A stretch of 64,000 nt of DNA from Arthrobacter sp. zg-Y20 (GCF_030142075.1 NZ_CP126241.1:1302001-1366000); one strand, 5' to 3'; positions 34,860 through 44,430 are shown, counted from the first letter of the stretch. Notes: generated by a model from the letters alone, not told the origin. Numbers and translations: made by a program.

Positions 34860-35777
34860 ATGGATTTCCAAAACCGCACCCTTCCCTTCGGTACACTCGT
34901 CACCGCCATGGTGACCCCGTTCACGGAGGACGGAGCAGTGGACTTCGACGCCACCGCCAACCTCGCGAACAAGCTGGTGGAAGACGGTTGTGACGGCCTG
35001 GTGGTCTCCGGCACCACGGGGGAAACCTCCACTCTGGAGGACAGCGAGAAGGAAGACCTGTTCCGGGTGGTTGCCGAAACCGTCGGCGGGCGGGCGAAGG
35101 TCATCGCCGGCACGGGCACCAACCACACCTCCCATTCAGTGGAAATGGCCCGCCGCGCCGAGCGGGCCGGCGCCGACGGCCAGCTGGTGGTGACCCCCTA
35201 CTACAACAAGCCCACGCAGGCAGGAGTGGTGGCGCACTTCGATGCCGTTACCGCCGCCACCGAGCTGCCCGTGATGGTTTATGACATTCCCGGCCGCGCC
35301 GGAATTGCGCTGAGCACCTCCACTATCTTCAAGCTCGCCGAGAACCCGCGCATCCTTGCCCTGAAAGATGCCAAGGCCGACTTCGCCGGCATCACCCGGG
35401 TGCTGGCCAACACCACGCTTGACATCTACGCCGGCGACGACGGCCTCACCCTCCCGTGGATGGCCGCCGGCGCCGTGGGCGTGGTCAGCGTCACCGCGCA
35501 CATCGCCACCGAACAGTTCCGTGCCATGGTGGACGCCGCCGCGGCCGGGGATTTCGAGACCGCCCGCCGGATCCACTTCGAACTGGACCCGCTGATCCGC
35601 GCGGTGATGACCCACATTCCCGGTGCCGTCGCCGCCAAGCAGGTCCTGGCGATGCAGAAGGTCATCCCCACCGCCGCCGTCCGGCTGCCGCTGGTGGCAC
35701 CGGACGCCGTCGAAATGGAAACGGTCCTGACGGACCTGGCCGAAGCCGGCATGGACTTTTCCCGGAACGAGGCGTAA
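34860..35777 (+). CDS. dapA: 4-hydroxy-tetrahydrodipicolinate synthase DapA
   Basis: DapA condenses pyruvate with aspartate semialdehyde, committing to lysine and diaminopimelate. The 305-residue TIM-barrel has 'GLVVSGTTGETSTLEDSEK', Tyr in 'MVYDIPGRAGIAL', and the Schiff-base Lys in 'ILALKDAKADF'. I use ATG 34860; 15 more codons are open upstream but lack similarity. RNase J starts 6 bp after the stop, the dapA-rnj linkage usual in actinobacteria. Confidence 0.96.
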   Translation: MDFQNRTLPFGTLVTAMVTPFTEDGAVDFDATANLANKLVEDGCDGLVVSGTTGETSTLEDSEKEDLFRVVAETVGGRAKVIAGTGTNHTSHSVEMARRAERAGADGQLVVTPYYNKPTQAGVVAHFDAVTAATELPVMVYDIPGRAGIALSTSTIFKLAENPRILALKDAKADFAGITRVLANTTLDIYAGDDGLTLPWMAAGAVGVVSVTAHIATEQFRAMVDAAAAGDFETARRIHFELDPLIRAVMTHIPGAVAAKQVLAMQKVIPTAAVRLPLVAPDAVEMETVLTDLAEAGMDFSRNEA

Positions 35778-35783
35778 CCGGAC

Positions 35784-37475
35784 ATGACGGAAACAACGGG
35801 CACCGGACTGATGACCCCGCCGGCACTGGAACCGGGAACGCTGCGCATCGTCGCGCTGGGCGGGCTGGGGGAGATCGGCCGGAACATGGCCGTCTTCGAG
35901 ATCGACGGCAAGTTGCTGATTGTTGACTGCGGGGTCCTCTTCCCGGAAGAGACCCAGCCCGGCGTTGACCTCATCCTGCCGGACTTCTCCTACATCCAGG
36001 ACCGGCTCGAGGACGTTGTGGGCGTGGTGCTCACGCACGGCCATGAAGACCACATCGGCGCCGTTCCGTATCTGCTGCGGCTCAAGAACGACATTCCGCT
36101 GATCGGTTCACAGCTGACCCTTGCCCTGGTGGAAGCCAAGCTGCAGGAACACCGGATCAAGCCGTTCACCCTGACCGTGAAGGAAGGCCAGACCGAAAGC
36201 TTCGGACCGTTTGAATGCGAGTTTGTGGCGGTCAACCACTCCATCCCCGACGCGCTGGCAGTGTTCATCCGCACGGCGGCGGGCACCGTGCTGCACACCG
36301 GTGATTTCAAGATGGACCAGCTGCCCCTGGACGGGCGGATCACCGACCTGCGTGCCTTCGCACGGCTGGGCGAAGAGGGCGTGGACCTCTTTATGGCCGA
36401 CTCCACCAACGCCGACGTACCCGGTTTCACCACTGCCGAACGCGAGATCGGCCCGGTGCTGCAGGAACTGTTCGGGAAGGTCAACAAACGGATCATCGTC
36501 GCTTCCTTCTCCTCCCACATCCACCGGGTGCAGCAGGTACTGGACGCCGCCGCGGCACACGGCCGCTACGTCTGCTTCGTGGGCCGCTCCATGGTTCGCA
36601 ACATGGCCATTGCGGAGAAGCTGGGCTACTTGAACGTCCCCGAGGGCATCCTGGTGGACCTGAAAAACGTTGACGACCTGCCGGACAACAAGGTGGTGCT
36701 GATGTCCACCGGGTCGCAGGGCGAACCCATGGCAGCACTGTCCCGGATGGCCAACGGAGACCACCGGATCAGCATCGGCAAGGGCGACACGGTCATCCTG
36801 GCCTCCTCCCTGATCCCGGGCAACGAGAACGCCGTCTTCCGCGTCATCAACGGTTTGATGCGCATGGGTGCGGACGTTGTGCACAAGGGCAACGCCAAAA
36901 TCCACGTCTCCGGGCACGCCGCGGCCGGTGAACTGCTCTACTGCTACAACATCCTGCAGCCCAAGAACGCCATGCCGGTCCACGGCGAGACCCGGCACCT
37001 GATTGCCAACGGCCGGCTGGCCGCGGCCACCGGCGTCCCGGAACAGAACATTGTCCTGGCCGACGACGGCACGGTGGTGGATTTGCGCGACGGCAAGGCG
37101 CGGGTGGTCGGCGAGGTTGAGTGCGGGTTTGTCTACGTGGACGGCTCCAGCGTGGGAGCGATCACCGACACCGATCTGAAGGACCGGCGGATCCTCAGCG
37201 AAGAGGGCTTCATCTCGATCATCTCCGTGGTGAACCGCAGCACCGGGACCATCGTCTCCGGACCGGAAATCCATGCCCGCGGATTCGCCGAAGGTGATGC
37301 GGTCTTTGACGAGATCATTCCCAAGATCAGCGCAGCGCTGGAGGAAGCGGTCCGTTCCAACACGGACCACACCACCTACCAGCTGCAGCAGGTGGTCCGG
37401 CGGGTAGTGGGCACCTGGGTCAACCGGCGCCTGCGCCGCCGCCCCATGATTGTCCCCGTAGTCGTCGAGGCGTAG
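35784..37475 (+). CDS. rnj: Ribonuclease J
   Basis: This 563-residue metallo-beta-lactamase/beta-CASP ribonuclease degrades and matures RNA from the 5' end. The zinc motif is 'LTHGHEDHIGAVPYLL' (about residues 82-97). Further sites are 'HTGDFKMDQ' and 'MADSTNADVPG'; the beta-CASP region has 'ASFSSHIHRVQQ', 'STGSQGEPMAALSRMANGD' and 'HVSGHAAAGEL'. It ends with the usual C-terminal domain. It is probably translated from the dapA transcript. Confidence 0.96.
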   Translation: MTETTGTGLMTPPALEPGTLRIVALGGLGEIGRNMAVFEIDGKLLIVDCGVLFPEETQPGVDLILPDFSYIQDRLEDVVGVVLTHGHEDHIGAVPYLLRLKNDIPLIGSQLTLALVEAKLQEHRIKPFTLTVKEGQTESFGPFECEFVAVNHSIPDALAVFIRTAAGTVLHTGDFKMDQLPLDGRITDLRAFARLGEEGVDLFMADSTNADVPGFTTAEREIGPVLQELFGKVNKRIIVASFSSHIHRVQQVLDAAAAHGRYVCFVGRSMVRNMAIAEKLGYLNVPEGILVDLKNVDDLPDNKVVLMSTGSQGEPMAALSRMANGDHRISIGKGDTVILASSLIPGNENAVFRVINGLMRMGADVVHKGNAKIHVSGHAAAGELLYCYNILQPKNAMPVHGETRHLIANGRLAAATGVPEQNIVLADDGTVVDLRDGKARVVGEVECGFVYVDGSSVGAITDTDLKDRRILSEEGFISIISVVNRSTGTIVSGPEIHARGFAEGDAVFDEIIPKISAALEEAVRSNTDHTTYQLQQVVRRVVGTWVNRRLRRRPMIVPVVVEA

Positions 37476-37584
37476 CCCGCTGAAGGGGACCCCCGCGGGT
37501 ACTTGCGGGTACCTGCGCGGCCCGAGCAGGCCGGTAAATGCCGGTCCGGCCGCGTAAATCCGGGGGATCAGGGGTCCCGTCGGG

Positions 37585-37590
37585 TAGCGT
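37585..37590 (+). promoter_or_regulatory. -10 element of leaderless ftsK
   Basis: TAGCGT ends 7 nt upstream of ATG 37598. The 122-bp spacer after RNase J is G/C-rich with short inverted repeats (GGCCGG/CCGGCC near 37530-37553). Confidence 0.45.
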
Positions 37591-37597
37591 GGCTGGT

Positions 37598-40507
37598 ATG
37601 GCGACTCGTACTTCCCCTGCCGCACGCAGCGGTTCTTCCGGCCGTACCACGGCCCGGAGTGCCGGCGGCAGCACAAGCAAGGCATCAGGCAAAGGCAGCC
37701 CGCGCGGCGGAACAACAGGCCGGGGGAGCGCTGCAGCACGCCCGGCCCCGCCGGAACAGCTGCCCCTGCCGCTGCGCGCCGTTGAAAGCGCCTGGATGGG
37801 CATTTCCCGTATTGCCGGCGGCGGGGTGCGCAAGCTCGGCACCGATGTGTCCCCGGACTACGAAATCCGCCGCGATGGAACCGGTTTCTTCCTGACCCTG
37901 CTCGGCCTTGCCGTCGCCACGGTGGAGTGGTGGGCCCTGCGCGGTCCCGTAGCCGACGTCATCCACGCCGGCGCCGCCGGCACGTTCGGCTGGATGGCGC
38001 TGGTGCTGCCGTTCATGCTCTTCACCGGTGCCGTGCGACTCTTCCGATACCCGGAACGCCACCGCGCCAACAGCAGGATCAGCATCGGCCTGGTGATCAT
38101 GCTGCTCGCCGGGTCGGGCATCACCCACATTGTCGGCGGCCTGCCCTCCCTGACGGACGGCTTCGAACGGCTCTGGGTATCCGGCGGCATTGTCGGCTTC
38201 CTTGTATCCGGCCCGCTCTCCGCCGCGTTGACCAAGTGGCCGGTGCTCATCCTTCTGTCCTTCCTGGTGTTCGTGAGCGTCCTGATCATCACCGCCACAC
38301 CCTTCCGCCACATTCCCGCACGCCTGCGCGCCCTGTACGAGCACCTCATGGGCCAGGACCTGGCCCCGGATGATCCCGAGGCGCATGACCAGAGCTACCT
38401 CTACGGCAACCCCAAGCCCGAGAAGGTCAAAAAGCCGCGCAAGACCCGCCGGGAGAAGGAAGCCGAGGCGGCCGCAGCCGCTGCGCAGGACGGTTTTGCC
38501 GGCGATGAAGCCTTTGAACGCGCCCTGTTGGCCGATGAAGAGGAAGAAGCGGCTGCTGCCGCAGCAGCAGCGCCCGTCGTCCCGCCGGGCGTCCGCCGTC
38601 CCACCCAGGCCGAACTGGCCACGCAGAAGATCCGCCGCAACCAGGGCCTGCCGGTCGACGGCGACCTGGACCGCGGCATGGACAGCGCGGAACCGCCCAC
38701 CGAAGCCATCAGCATGGTCCCGGGCGCCACCGAGGTGCTGAACCTTCCCGCGGCTGCCGCTGCCGTTCCTCCGGTCCCGTCCCGCCCGGTGGCGCACACC
38801 CCGCCGGCTACCCCCATCCCGCAGCGGACCGAGCAGCTGCAGCTTTCCGGCGACATCACCTACACGCTGCCGCCGTCGGACTTCCTGCCGCCGGGCCCGC
38901 CCGCCAAGGAACGCTCCGAAGCGAACGACGCCGTCGTCGCGGCCCTGACGCACACTCTGGAGCAGTTCAACGTGGACGCCAAGGTCACCGGCTTCTCCCG
39001 CGGCCCCACGGTTACCCGGTACGAGATCGAACTCGGCGAGGGTACCAAGGTGGAACGGGTTACGGCCCTTTCCAAAAACATCGCCTACGCCGTGGCCAGC
39101 TCCGACGTGCGCATCCTTTCGCCCATTCCCGGCAAGTCCGCCATCGGCATCGAAATCCCGAACGCGGACAAGGAAGTCGTGGCCCTGGGCGACGTGCTTC
39201 GCTCCAACTCCGCCCGCAAGACCGAACACCCCATGGTGATGGGCGTGGGCAAGGACGTTGAGGGCGGGTTCGTGGTGGCCAACCTGGCCAAGATGCCGCA
39301 CCTGCTCGTGGCCGGTGCCACCGGCGCCGGTAAGTCCTCGTTCGTGAACTCCATGATCACCTCCATCCTGATGCGCTCCACGCCGGATGAGGTGCGCATG
39401 GTCATGGTGGACCCCAAGCGCGTGGAACTGACCGCCTATGAGGGCGTTCCGCACCTGATCACCCCCATCATCACCAACCCCAAAAAGGCTGCCGAAGCGC
39501 TGCAGTGGGTGGTCCGGGAAATGGACACCCGCTATGACGACCTCGCCAACTTCGGGTTCAAGCACATTGACGACTTCAACAAGGCCGTCCGCAACGGCAA
39601 GGTAGTGCCCCCGGCCGGATCAAAGCGGGTCATCCGCGCCTACCCGTACCTGCTGGTGATCGTGGACGAGCTGGCCGACCTGATGATGGTTGCCCCGCGG
39701 GACGTGGAAGACTCCATTGTCCGCATCACCCAGCTGGCCCGCGCCGCCGGCATCCACCTGGTGTTGGCCACCCAGCGGCCTTCCGTGGACGTGGTGACCG
39801 GCCTGATCAAGGCGAACGTGCCCTCCCGCATGGCCTTCGCGACGTCGTCGGTCACCGACTCCCGCGTGGTCCTGGACCAGCCCGGCGCTGAAAAGCTGCT
39901 GGGCCAGGGTGACGCCCTGTTCCTGCCGATGGGCTCCAACAAGCCCATCCGTGTACAGGGCGCCTGGGTCACCGAGTCCGAAATCCACCGTGTGGTGGAG
40001 CACGTCAAGAACCAGCTGCAGGCCGTCTACCGCGAAGACGTTGCGGTCACGGCGCCCAAGAAGCAGATCGACGACGACATCGGAGACGACCTCGACGTGC
40101 TGCTGCAGGCCACCGAACTGGTGGTGACCACTCAGTTCGGCTCCACCTCCATGCTCCAGCGCAAGCTGCGCGTGGGCTTCGCCAAGGCAGGACGCCTGAT
40201 GGACCTGCTCGAGTCCCGCGGCGTCGTCGGGCCCTCCGAAGGTTCCAAGGCACGCGATGTGCTGGTGAAGCCCGACGACCTGGCGGCCACCCTGGCAGCC
40301 ATCAGCGGCGACGAAGCGCCTGCCCCGTCCGGGGGAGCGGACGCCGCAGCGCTGGCCGAGAACGCCAACGTGAACCACGGGTTCGACGCCGGCGGTCCCG
40401 TGGACCTGGTCGCCGCCGACCTGGATGGCCGGCCGCAGGCTGCGGAGTACCACGACGGCGCCGACGACCCGGAGTCCGAGGACGCATGGAACCTCACCGG
40501 CCGGTGA
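37598..40507 (+). CDS. ftsK: DNA translocase FtsK/SpoIIIE
   Basis: FtsK pumps chromosomal DNA at the division septum. I start the 969-residue protein at ATG 37598. A Ser/Gly/Arg-rich N-terminus (about 50 residues) is followed by four predicted helices (about 95-235), an Ala/Glu/Pro-rich linker (about 265-430), then the motor. The motor has 'PGPPAKERSEANDAVVAALTHTLEQF' (part), Walker A 'GATGAGKSSFVNSM' (about 572) and Walker B 'YLLVIVDELADLMM'. The C-terminal gamma winged helix 'GSTSMLQRKLRVGFAKAGRL' binds the orienting DNA motif. A short acidic tail follows. Confidence 0.96.
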   Translation: MATRTSPAARSGSSGRTTARSAGGSTSKASGKGSPRGGTTGRGSAAARPAPPEQLPLPLRAVESAWMGISRIAGGGVRKLGTDVSPDYEIRRDGTGFFLTLLGLAVATVEWWALRGPVADVIHAGAAGTFGWMALVLPFMLFTGAVRLFRYPERHRANSRISIGLVIMLLAGSGITHIVGGLPSLTDGFERLWVSGGIVGFLVSGPLSAALTKWPVLILLSFLVFVSVLIITATPFRHIPARLRALYEHLMGQDLAPDDPEAHDQSYLYGNPKPEKVKKPRKTRREKEAEAAAAAAQDGFAGDEAFERALLADEEEEAAAAAAAAPVVPPGVRRPTQAELATQKIRRNQGLPVDGDLDRGMDSAEPPTEAISMVPGATEVLNLPAAAAAVPPVPSRPVAHTPPATPIPQRTEQLQLSGDITYTLPPSDFLPPGPPAKERSEANDAVVAALTHTLEQFNVDAKVTGFSRGPTVTRYEIELGEGTKVERVTALSKNIAYAVASSDVRILSPIPGKSAIGIEIPNADKEVVALGDVLRSNSARKTEHPMVMGVGKDVEGGFVVANLAKMPHLLVAGATGAGKSSFVNSMITSILMRSTPDEVRMVMVDPKRVELTAYEGVPHLITPIITNPKKAAEALQWVVREMDTRYDDLANFGFKHIDDFNKAVRNGKVVPPAGSKRVIRAYPYLLVIVDELADLMMVAPRDVEDSIVRITQLARAAGIHLVLATQRPSVDVVTGLIKANVPSRMAFATSSVTDSRVVLDQPGAEKLLGQGDALFLPMGSNKPIRVQGAWVTESEIHRVVEHVKNQLQAVYREDVAVTAPKKQIDDDIGDDLDVLLQATELVVTTQFGSTSMLQRKLRVGFAKAGRLMDLLESRGVVGPSEGSKARDVLVKPDDLAATLAAISGDEAPAPSGGADAAALAENANVNHGFDAGGPVDLVAADLDGRPQAAEYHDGADDPESEDAWNLTGR

Positions 40508-40515
40508 ATGTTCGC

Positions 40516-40521
40516 TAGGCT
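40516..40521 (+). promoter_or_regulatory. -10 element of leaderless pgsA
   Basis: TAGGCT ends 6 nt before the pgsA GTG at 40528, inside the 20-bp gap after ftsK. Confidence 0.45.
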
Positions 40522-40527
40522 GAAGCT

Positions 40528-41118
40528 GTGAGCAATTCTCCTAGCGAGAGGGTACCTACCCTCAATATCGCCAATGCACTGACGGTGGTGCGGATCCTGA
40601 TGGTTCCGCTCTTCATCTGGTTCCTCGCTGCCGACGACGGCCGCGGCGGGCTCTACCGATGGCTGGCGGTGGCAACATTCGCCGTCGCCATCTACACGGA
40701 CAAGCTCGACGGCGACATAGCCCGCAGCCGCGGCCTGATCACCGACTTCGGCAAAATCGCCGATCCGATCGCGGACAAGCTGCTGATCGGTTCCGCACTG
40801 GTGATGCTGTCGCTGCTGGGCGAACTGTGGTGGTGGGTGACCATTGTGATCCTGGTCCGCGAACTGGGTATTACCCTGATGCGCTTCGTGGTGATCCGCT
40901 ACGGCGTGATGGCAGCTTCCCGAGGGGGCAAGCTCAAGACGGTGGTACAGACCTTCGCAATCTTCGTGTTCCTGCTGCCGCTGGGCAGTTGGCTGGGCAG
41001 CTGGGCCTGGTGGATCGGCGCCGTCTTTATGGCCGCCGCACTGGTGATCACCGTGGTGACAGGCATCGACTACGTCCTGCAGGCCGTCCGCCTGCGCCGC
41101 AGCGCAAAGAGCGTATGA
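40528..41118 (+). CDS. pgsA: CDP-diacylglycerol--glycerol-3-phosphate 3-phosphatidyltransferase
   Basis: This 196-residue membrane enzyme makes phosphatidylglycerol phosphate. The CDP-alcohol phosphotransferase motif D-x2-DG-x2-AR-x8-G-x3-D-x3-D is present as 'DKLDGDIARSRG...FGKIADPIAD'. Its predicted helices match the family. GTG 40528 is preceded by a -10 at leaderless spacing. The cinA-type gene overlaps its stop by 4 bp. Confidence 0.94.
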   Translation: MSNSPSERVPTLNIANALTVVRILMVPLFIWFLAADDGRGGLYRWLAVATFAVAIYTDKLDGDIARSRGLITDFGKIADPIADKLLIGSALVMLSLLGELWWWVTIVILVRELGITLMRFVVIRYGVMAASRGGKLKTVVQTFAIFVFLLPLGSWLGSWAWWIGAVFMAAALVITVVTGIDYVLQAVRLRRSAKSV

Positions 41119-41642
41119 GCCCGGAGACCGGGGCGGGCGCCCCTGTGGAGGAGAGCTCGGCCGCCCGTGTCCTGCGCGCCGCGAACCGGGCCGGCAAAAC
41201 CGTAGCCACTGCCGAGTCCCTGACCGCGGGAATGCTCTGCGCGGAGCTTGGATCCGTGCCGGGAGCGTCCACAGTTTTGCAGGGTGGCGTGGTCGCGTAC
41301 CAAAATGGGATCAAGCATTCCGTCCTCGGGGTTCCGGCCGCGCTCCTGGCCGAAGCCGGGTCCGTGGATGGAAGGGTGGCGGAGCTTATGGCGGTCGGGG
41401 CGCGCAAGGCCCTGGACGCCGACGTCGCAGTATCAACCACCGGGGCGGCCGGGCCTGCGGCCCACGACGGCAAACCGGTGGGAACAGTCTTCGTAGGGAT
41501 CGCCTCTGCCGGAGGATCTTACTTCCGGGAGTTCCTGTTCCCCGGAGACCGCACCGCCATCCGTGCCGCTGCCTGCCGCGAGGCACTCGCGATGCTGGCC
41601 GCAGAACTGGAGACCGCCGGTCCCGTTGGAGACGGACAGTAA
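41115..41642 (+). CDS. CinA-type nicotinamide-nucleotide amidohydrolase (PncC family)
   Basis: The 175-residue protein corresponds to the C-terminal, amidohydrolase domain of CinA. It has 'VATAESLTAGMLCAELGSVPGAS', 'GGVVAYQNGIKHSVLGV' and 'VSTTGAAGPAAHDGKPVGTVFVGIA' (cited in part). The domain deamidates nicotinamide mononucleotide in the pyridine nucleotide salvage cycle. The N-terminal COG1058 domain is absent. Placement between pgsA and an HTH gene ahead of recA is standard for actinobacteria. Confidence 0.9.
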   Translation: MSPETGAGAPVEESSAARVLRAANRAGKTVATAESLTAGMLCAELGSVPGASTVLQGGVVAYQNGIKHSVLGVPAALLAEAGSVDGRVAELMAVGARKALDADVAVSTTGAAGPAAHDGKPVGTVFVGIASAGGSYFREFLFPGDRTAIRAAACREALAMLAAELETAGPVGDGQ

Positions 41643-41734
41643 CCGCCCCATCCGCCGCGGGAACAAAACCGTCAGGGCATCAGTTGTTAGTATCAGGAAC
41701 CGCCAAGGTTCTTTCAGTACGATCTTTGAACAGT

Positions 41735-41753
41735 CTGCGGCAACTCGCCGCAG
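41735..41753 (+). promoter_or_regulatory. Dyad upstream of the ClgR-like regulator gene
   Basis: CTGCGGC-AACTC-GCCGCAG is a perfect 7-bp dyad in the 234-bp region between the cinA-type gene and the HTH start. It could be an operator, possibly autoregulatory, or an RNA hairpin. Upstream, TAGTAT (41688-41693) is a possible -10. Confidence 0.35.
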
Positions 41754-41876
41754 CCCGTACTCATAGGGAGCAGGACGATACACATGGTTAAACAACCCGT
41801 ATCCGTGAACGGCGTGATCCGCTGGCGGGATGTAGGGTTGGCGGAAGACGCACACCGGGAGCCTAAGGAGCGCAAG

Positions 41877-42209
41877 ATGGTAGTTCTTCGTCACGAGATT
41901 GGTGATGTCCTCCGCGACGTGCGCCAGCGCCAGGGCCGTACCCTGCGCGAGGTGTCGCACAGTGCCCGTGTATCCCTCGGCTACCTCAGCGAGGTTGAAC
42001 GCGGACAGAAGGAAGCATCATCGGAACTCCTGTCTTCAATCTGCACGGCCCTCGATGTGCCCCTGTCCCTGATGCTCCGTGAAGTCAGTGACCGGGTGGC
42101 CAGCGCTGAAGGCGTTGCCATTCCAGATACCGTGCCCTCTGAGTTTTCGCGGGAATTCGCACGTGAATTTCCCGAAGACCTGGCCCGGGACCTGGCCCGC
42201 ACATCCTAG
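41877..42209 (+). CDS. ClgR-like XRE family transcriptional regulator
   Basis: The HTH is '[38 protein letters not shown]' (cited in part), closely like ClgR, the actinobacterial activator of clp protease genes. ATG 41877 has AAGGAG 6 nt upstream and begins '[11 protein letters not shown]'. An in-frame ATG at 41784 would add 31 residues ('[20 protein letters not shown]') that also look coding, so the longer form cannot be excluded. The C-terminus is acidic. Its position between cinA and recA is the usual one for clgR. A terminator follows. Confidence 0.85.
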   Translation: MVVLRHEIGDVLRDVRQRQGRTLREVSHSARVSLGYLSEVERGQKEASSELLSSICTALDVPLSLMLREVSDRVASAEGVAIPDTVPSEFSREFAREFPEDLARDLARTS

Positions 42210-42283
42210 GAACCCCGGCAGCGCCCCTTCGCTTCAGGCGACGGATGCGTTGCCCCCAAGATTTACCAGCTGAACAGCTAGTG

Positions 42284-42315
42284 ACCCCCGCAGGTGCGGT
42301 GCCTGCGGGGGTTTG
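42284..42315 (+). terminator. Terminator after the ClgR-like gene
   Basis: ACCCCCGCAGG pairs with CCTGCGGGGGT across a 7-nt loop, followed by TTGTT. It lies about 75 nt after the stop. Confidence 0.8.
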
Positions 42316-42331
42316 TTCTGTCCGGGGCTGA

Positions 42332-42369
42332 TTTCAAAGACTGTCCCCGGTTTCAAAGACTGTCCCCGG
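42332..42369. repeat. Tandem exact 19-bp duplication over the marR stop codon
   Basis: TTTCAAAGACTGTCCCCGG occurs twice in direct tandem (42332-42350 and 42351-42369). The second copy holds the last codons and the stop of the MarR gene (minus strand), and the first is just beyond it. Confidence 0.9.
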
Positions 42370-42850
42370 CCGGACGGACGGAGGCATTCAGCTTGTGCAG
42401 CAGCCGAACCAGGGCGCGCAGCTCTTCGGCCTCCCATCCGGTCCATGTCCGGCGGAAGTGCTCCTTTCGGGCCGTTGCCGTGCCTTCCAACTGTGCCGCC
42501 CCCACGTCGGTGAGGTTGATGGGTTGGGCCCGCCCGTCCACCGGGTCCGTATGCTTCTCCACCAGGCCCAGGCTTTGCAGCATCGCAACCTGACGGCTCA
42601 ACGAGGGCTTACCCACCCCCACCGCCGCGGCCAGGTCCGTCAGGCGCATGGGACCCTGCTGGTGGAGCAGCACCATGAGGCCGTAGGCCGACGGTTCCAT
42701 GTCGGGGTGGACTTCGCGGGCTATCTGGTGGGAGACGGAGCGCGCGCGGCGCCACAGGACACTCAGTTCCTGTTCCAGGTCCTCAATGGCGGCATCGTTG
42801 TCCGGGTCCCCGCCATCGGGCCGGTCCGCGGGACCGGTGGTCTCGGTCAT
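42353..42850 (-). CDS. MarR family transcriptional regulator
   Basis: The 165-residue protein has the MarR winged helix: 'LMVLLHQQGPMRLTDLAAAVGVGKPSLSRQVAMLQSLGLVEKHTDPVDGRAQPINLTD' (part), with the wing Asp-Gly-Arg conserved. The N-terminus is acidic and disordered. The ligand and targets are unknown, and no transporter or enzyme lies next to it, so it probably acts elsewhere. TAGAAT ends 6 nt before ATG 42850; GGAG is also there, so leaderless or normal initiation are both possible. Confidence 0.93.
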   Translation of the reverse strand: MTETTGPADRPDGGDPDNDAAIEDLEQELSVLWRRARSVSHQIAREVHPDMEPSAYGLMVLLHQQGPMRLTDLAAAVGVGKPSLSRQVAMLQSLGLVEKHTDPVDGRAQPINLTDVGAAQLEGTATARKEHFRRTWTGWEAEELRALVRLLHKLNASVRPAGDSL

Positions 42851-42905
42851 GTCTCCATTCTAGGTTGGTTACTGCGGGGCGCTGCGTGCGTGCGAGAATT
42901 AAGCG

Positions 42906-43130
42906 ATGCGTATCAGTGACTTCTGGCGGCTCATGGATGACGAGTTCGGTTCGGCCTATTCCCGGGTCTTGGCCGCGGATCTGGTCCTCGGCCAGCTGGG
43001 CGGGGTTACCGCTGCGGAAGCGCTCCGGAAAGGCGTGGAACCAAAAGCGGTATGGCTGGCCGTGTGCGAGATCCAGGACGTGCCGGCTGACCGCAGGCTT
43101 GGCCGGGACATCAAACCGAAGGCAACGTAG
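42906..43130 (+). CDS. DUF3046 family protein
   Basis: The 74-residue product matches the actinobacterial DUF3046 family: 'MRISDFWRLMDDEFG', 'ADLVLGQLGGVTAAEALRKG' and 'VWLAVCEIQDVPADRRLG'. Function is unknown, but the gene is almost always just upstream of recA in this group. There is no strong Shine-Dalgarno; GAGAAT ends 6 nt before the ATG. Confidence 0.88.
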   Translation: MRISDFWRLMDDEFGSAYSRVLAADLVLGQLGGVTAAEALRKGVEPKAVWLAVCEIQDVPADRRLGRDIKPKAT

Positions 43131-43187
43131 CGGCGGGAACGCCCGGGAGCCCGGACAGCCGGAACGGAACACGCCGGGGTGAATATT

Positions 43188-43215
43188 CGAATCTGTGTTC
43201 GGATAAAGATATGCT
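43188..43215 (+). promoter_or_regulatory. recA LexA box and -10 element
   Basis: CGAATCTGTGTTCG (43188-43201) matches the LexA box CGAAC-N4-GTTCG at 9 of 10 fixed positions. It is followed by TATGCT (43210-43215), a good -10, so LexA would sit over the -35/spacer. The 247-bp region upstream of recA has no gene. Confidence 0.65.
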
Positions 43216-43377
43216 CCTACACAGGGGTCGGCCACAGCAGGCGCGGCCCGGGATATCCACAAGATAATGAGCAACAAGGTCCGGTCAGCCGTTTTGTCAG
43301 TGCCGCCGGATAGGGTCGTTACTAAGCAATGGACGACAGGCCTACGGGCCACTCACAACCACAACACGAGGTGAAGA

Positions 43378-44430
43378 ATGGCTGCTCCAGCCGACCGCGC
43401 AAAAGCACTTGAGGCAGCGCTGGCCCAGATTGACAAGCAGTATGGCAAGGGATCGATCATGCGTCTGGGCGATGAGGTGCGCGCCCCCGCAGAGACCATC
43501 TCAACCAGCTCCGTCGCTCTGGACGTTGCCCTGGGCATTGGCGGGCTCCCGCGCGGACGCGTGGTGGAGATCTACGGTCCGGAATCTTCCGGTAAGACCA
43601 CGCTGGCCCTCCATGTTGTGGCCAATGCGCAGAAGAACGGCGGCATCGCCGCATTCATCGACGCGGAGCACGCCCTGGACCCCATCTACGCCGCCAAGCT
43701 CGGCGTTGATACGGACTCGCTGCTGGTGTCCCAGCCGGACACCGGCGAGCAGGCCCTGGAAATCATGGACATGCTGATCGGCTCCGGGTCCGTCGACGTC
43801 GTCGTCATTGACTCCGTTGCCGCACTGGTGCCGCGGGCCGAAATCGAAGGCGACATGGGAGACAGCCACGTCGGCCTGCAGGCCCGCCTCATGAGCCAGG
43901 CGCTGCGAAAGATCGCCGGCCGGCTGAGCCACACCAACACCACCGCCATCTTCATCAACCAGCTGCGTGAAAAGATCGGCGTCTTCTTCGGCAGCCCGGA
44001 AACCACCACCGGCGGCAAGGCCTTGAAGTTCTACGCGTCCGTACGCATCGACGTCCGCCGCATTGAAACGCTCAAGGAAGGCACCAACCCGGTTGGCAAC
44101 CGCACCCGCGCCAAGATCGTCAAGAACAAGATGGCACCGCCCTTCAAGCAGGCGGAATTCGACATCATGTACGGCGTCGGCATCTCCCGCGAAGGCGGCT
44201 TGATCGACATGGGCGTGGAGCACGGGCTGGTCAAGAAGTCCGGTGCCTGGTTCACCTACGACGGAGACCAGCTGGGCCAGGGCAAGGAGAACGCCCGCAA
44301 CTTCCTGAAGGACAATCCCGACCTGGCCGACGAGCTGGACCGCCGCATCCGCGAAAAGCTGGGCATCGGCGTTCCGGCCGCAGAGGAACCGGCCGCACCC
44401 AAGCTCAAGGCTGTAGCCAAGGACTCCTAG
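43378..44430 (+). CDS. recA: Recombinase RecA
   Basis: RecA performs strand exchange and triggers LexA self-cleavage. The 350-residue protein has Walker A 'GPESSGKT' (67-74), '[20 protein letters not shown]', Walker B '[17 protein letters not shown]', loop L1 '[21 protein letters not shown]' (part) and loop L2 '[21 protein letters not shown]' (part). No intein is present. GAGGTGAAG gives the ribosome binding site at ATG 43378. It is followed by a strong hairpin and recX. Confidence 0.98.
   Translation: MAAPADRAKALEAALAQIDKQYGKGSIMRLGDEVRAPAETISTSSVALDVALGIGGLPRGRVVEIYGPESSGKTTLALHVVANAQKNGGIAAFIDAEHALDPIYAAKLGVDTDSLLVSQPDTGEQALEIMDMLIGSGSVDVVVIDSVAALVPRAEIEGDMGDSHVGLQARLMSQALRKIAGRLSHTNTTAIFINQLREKIGVFFGSPETTTGGKALKFYASVRIDVRRIETLKEGTNPVGNRTRAKIVKNKMAPPFKQAEFDIMYGVGISREGGLIDMGVEHGLVKKSGAWFTYDGDQLGQGKENARNFLKDNPDLADELDRRIREKLGIGVPAAEEPAAPKLKAVAKDS

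Noticed and set aside
38000-39565. Long minus-strand frame opposite ftsK
   Set aside because: It is low-complexity His/Gly/Val sequence produced by GC-rich codons of ftsK.
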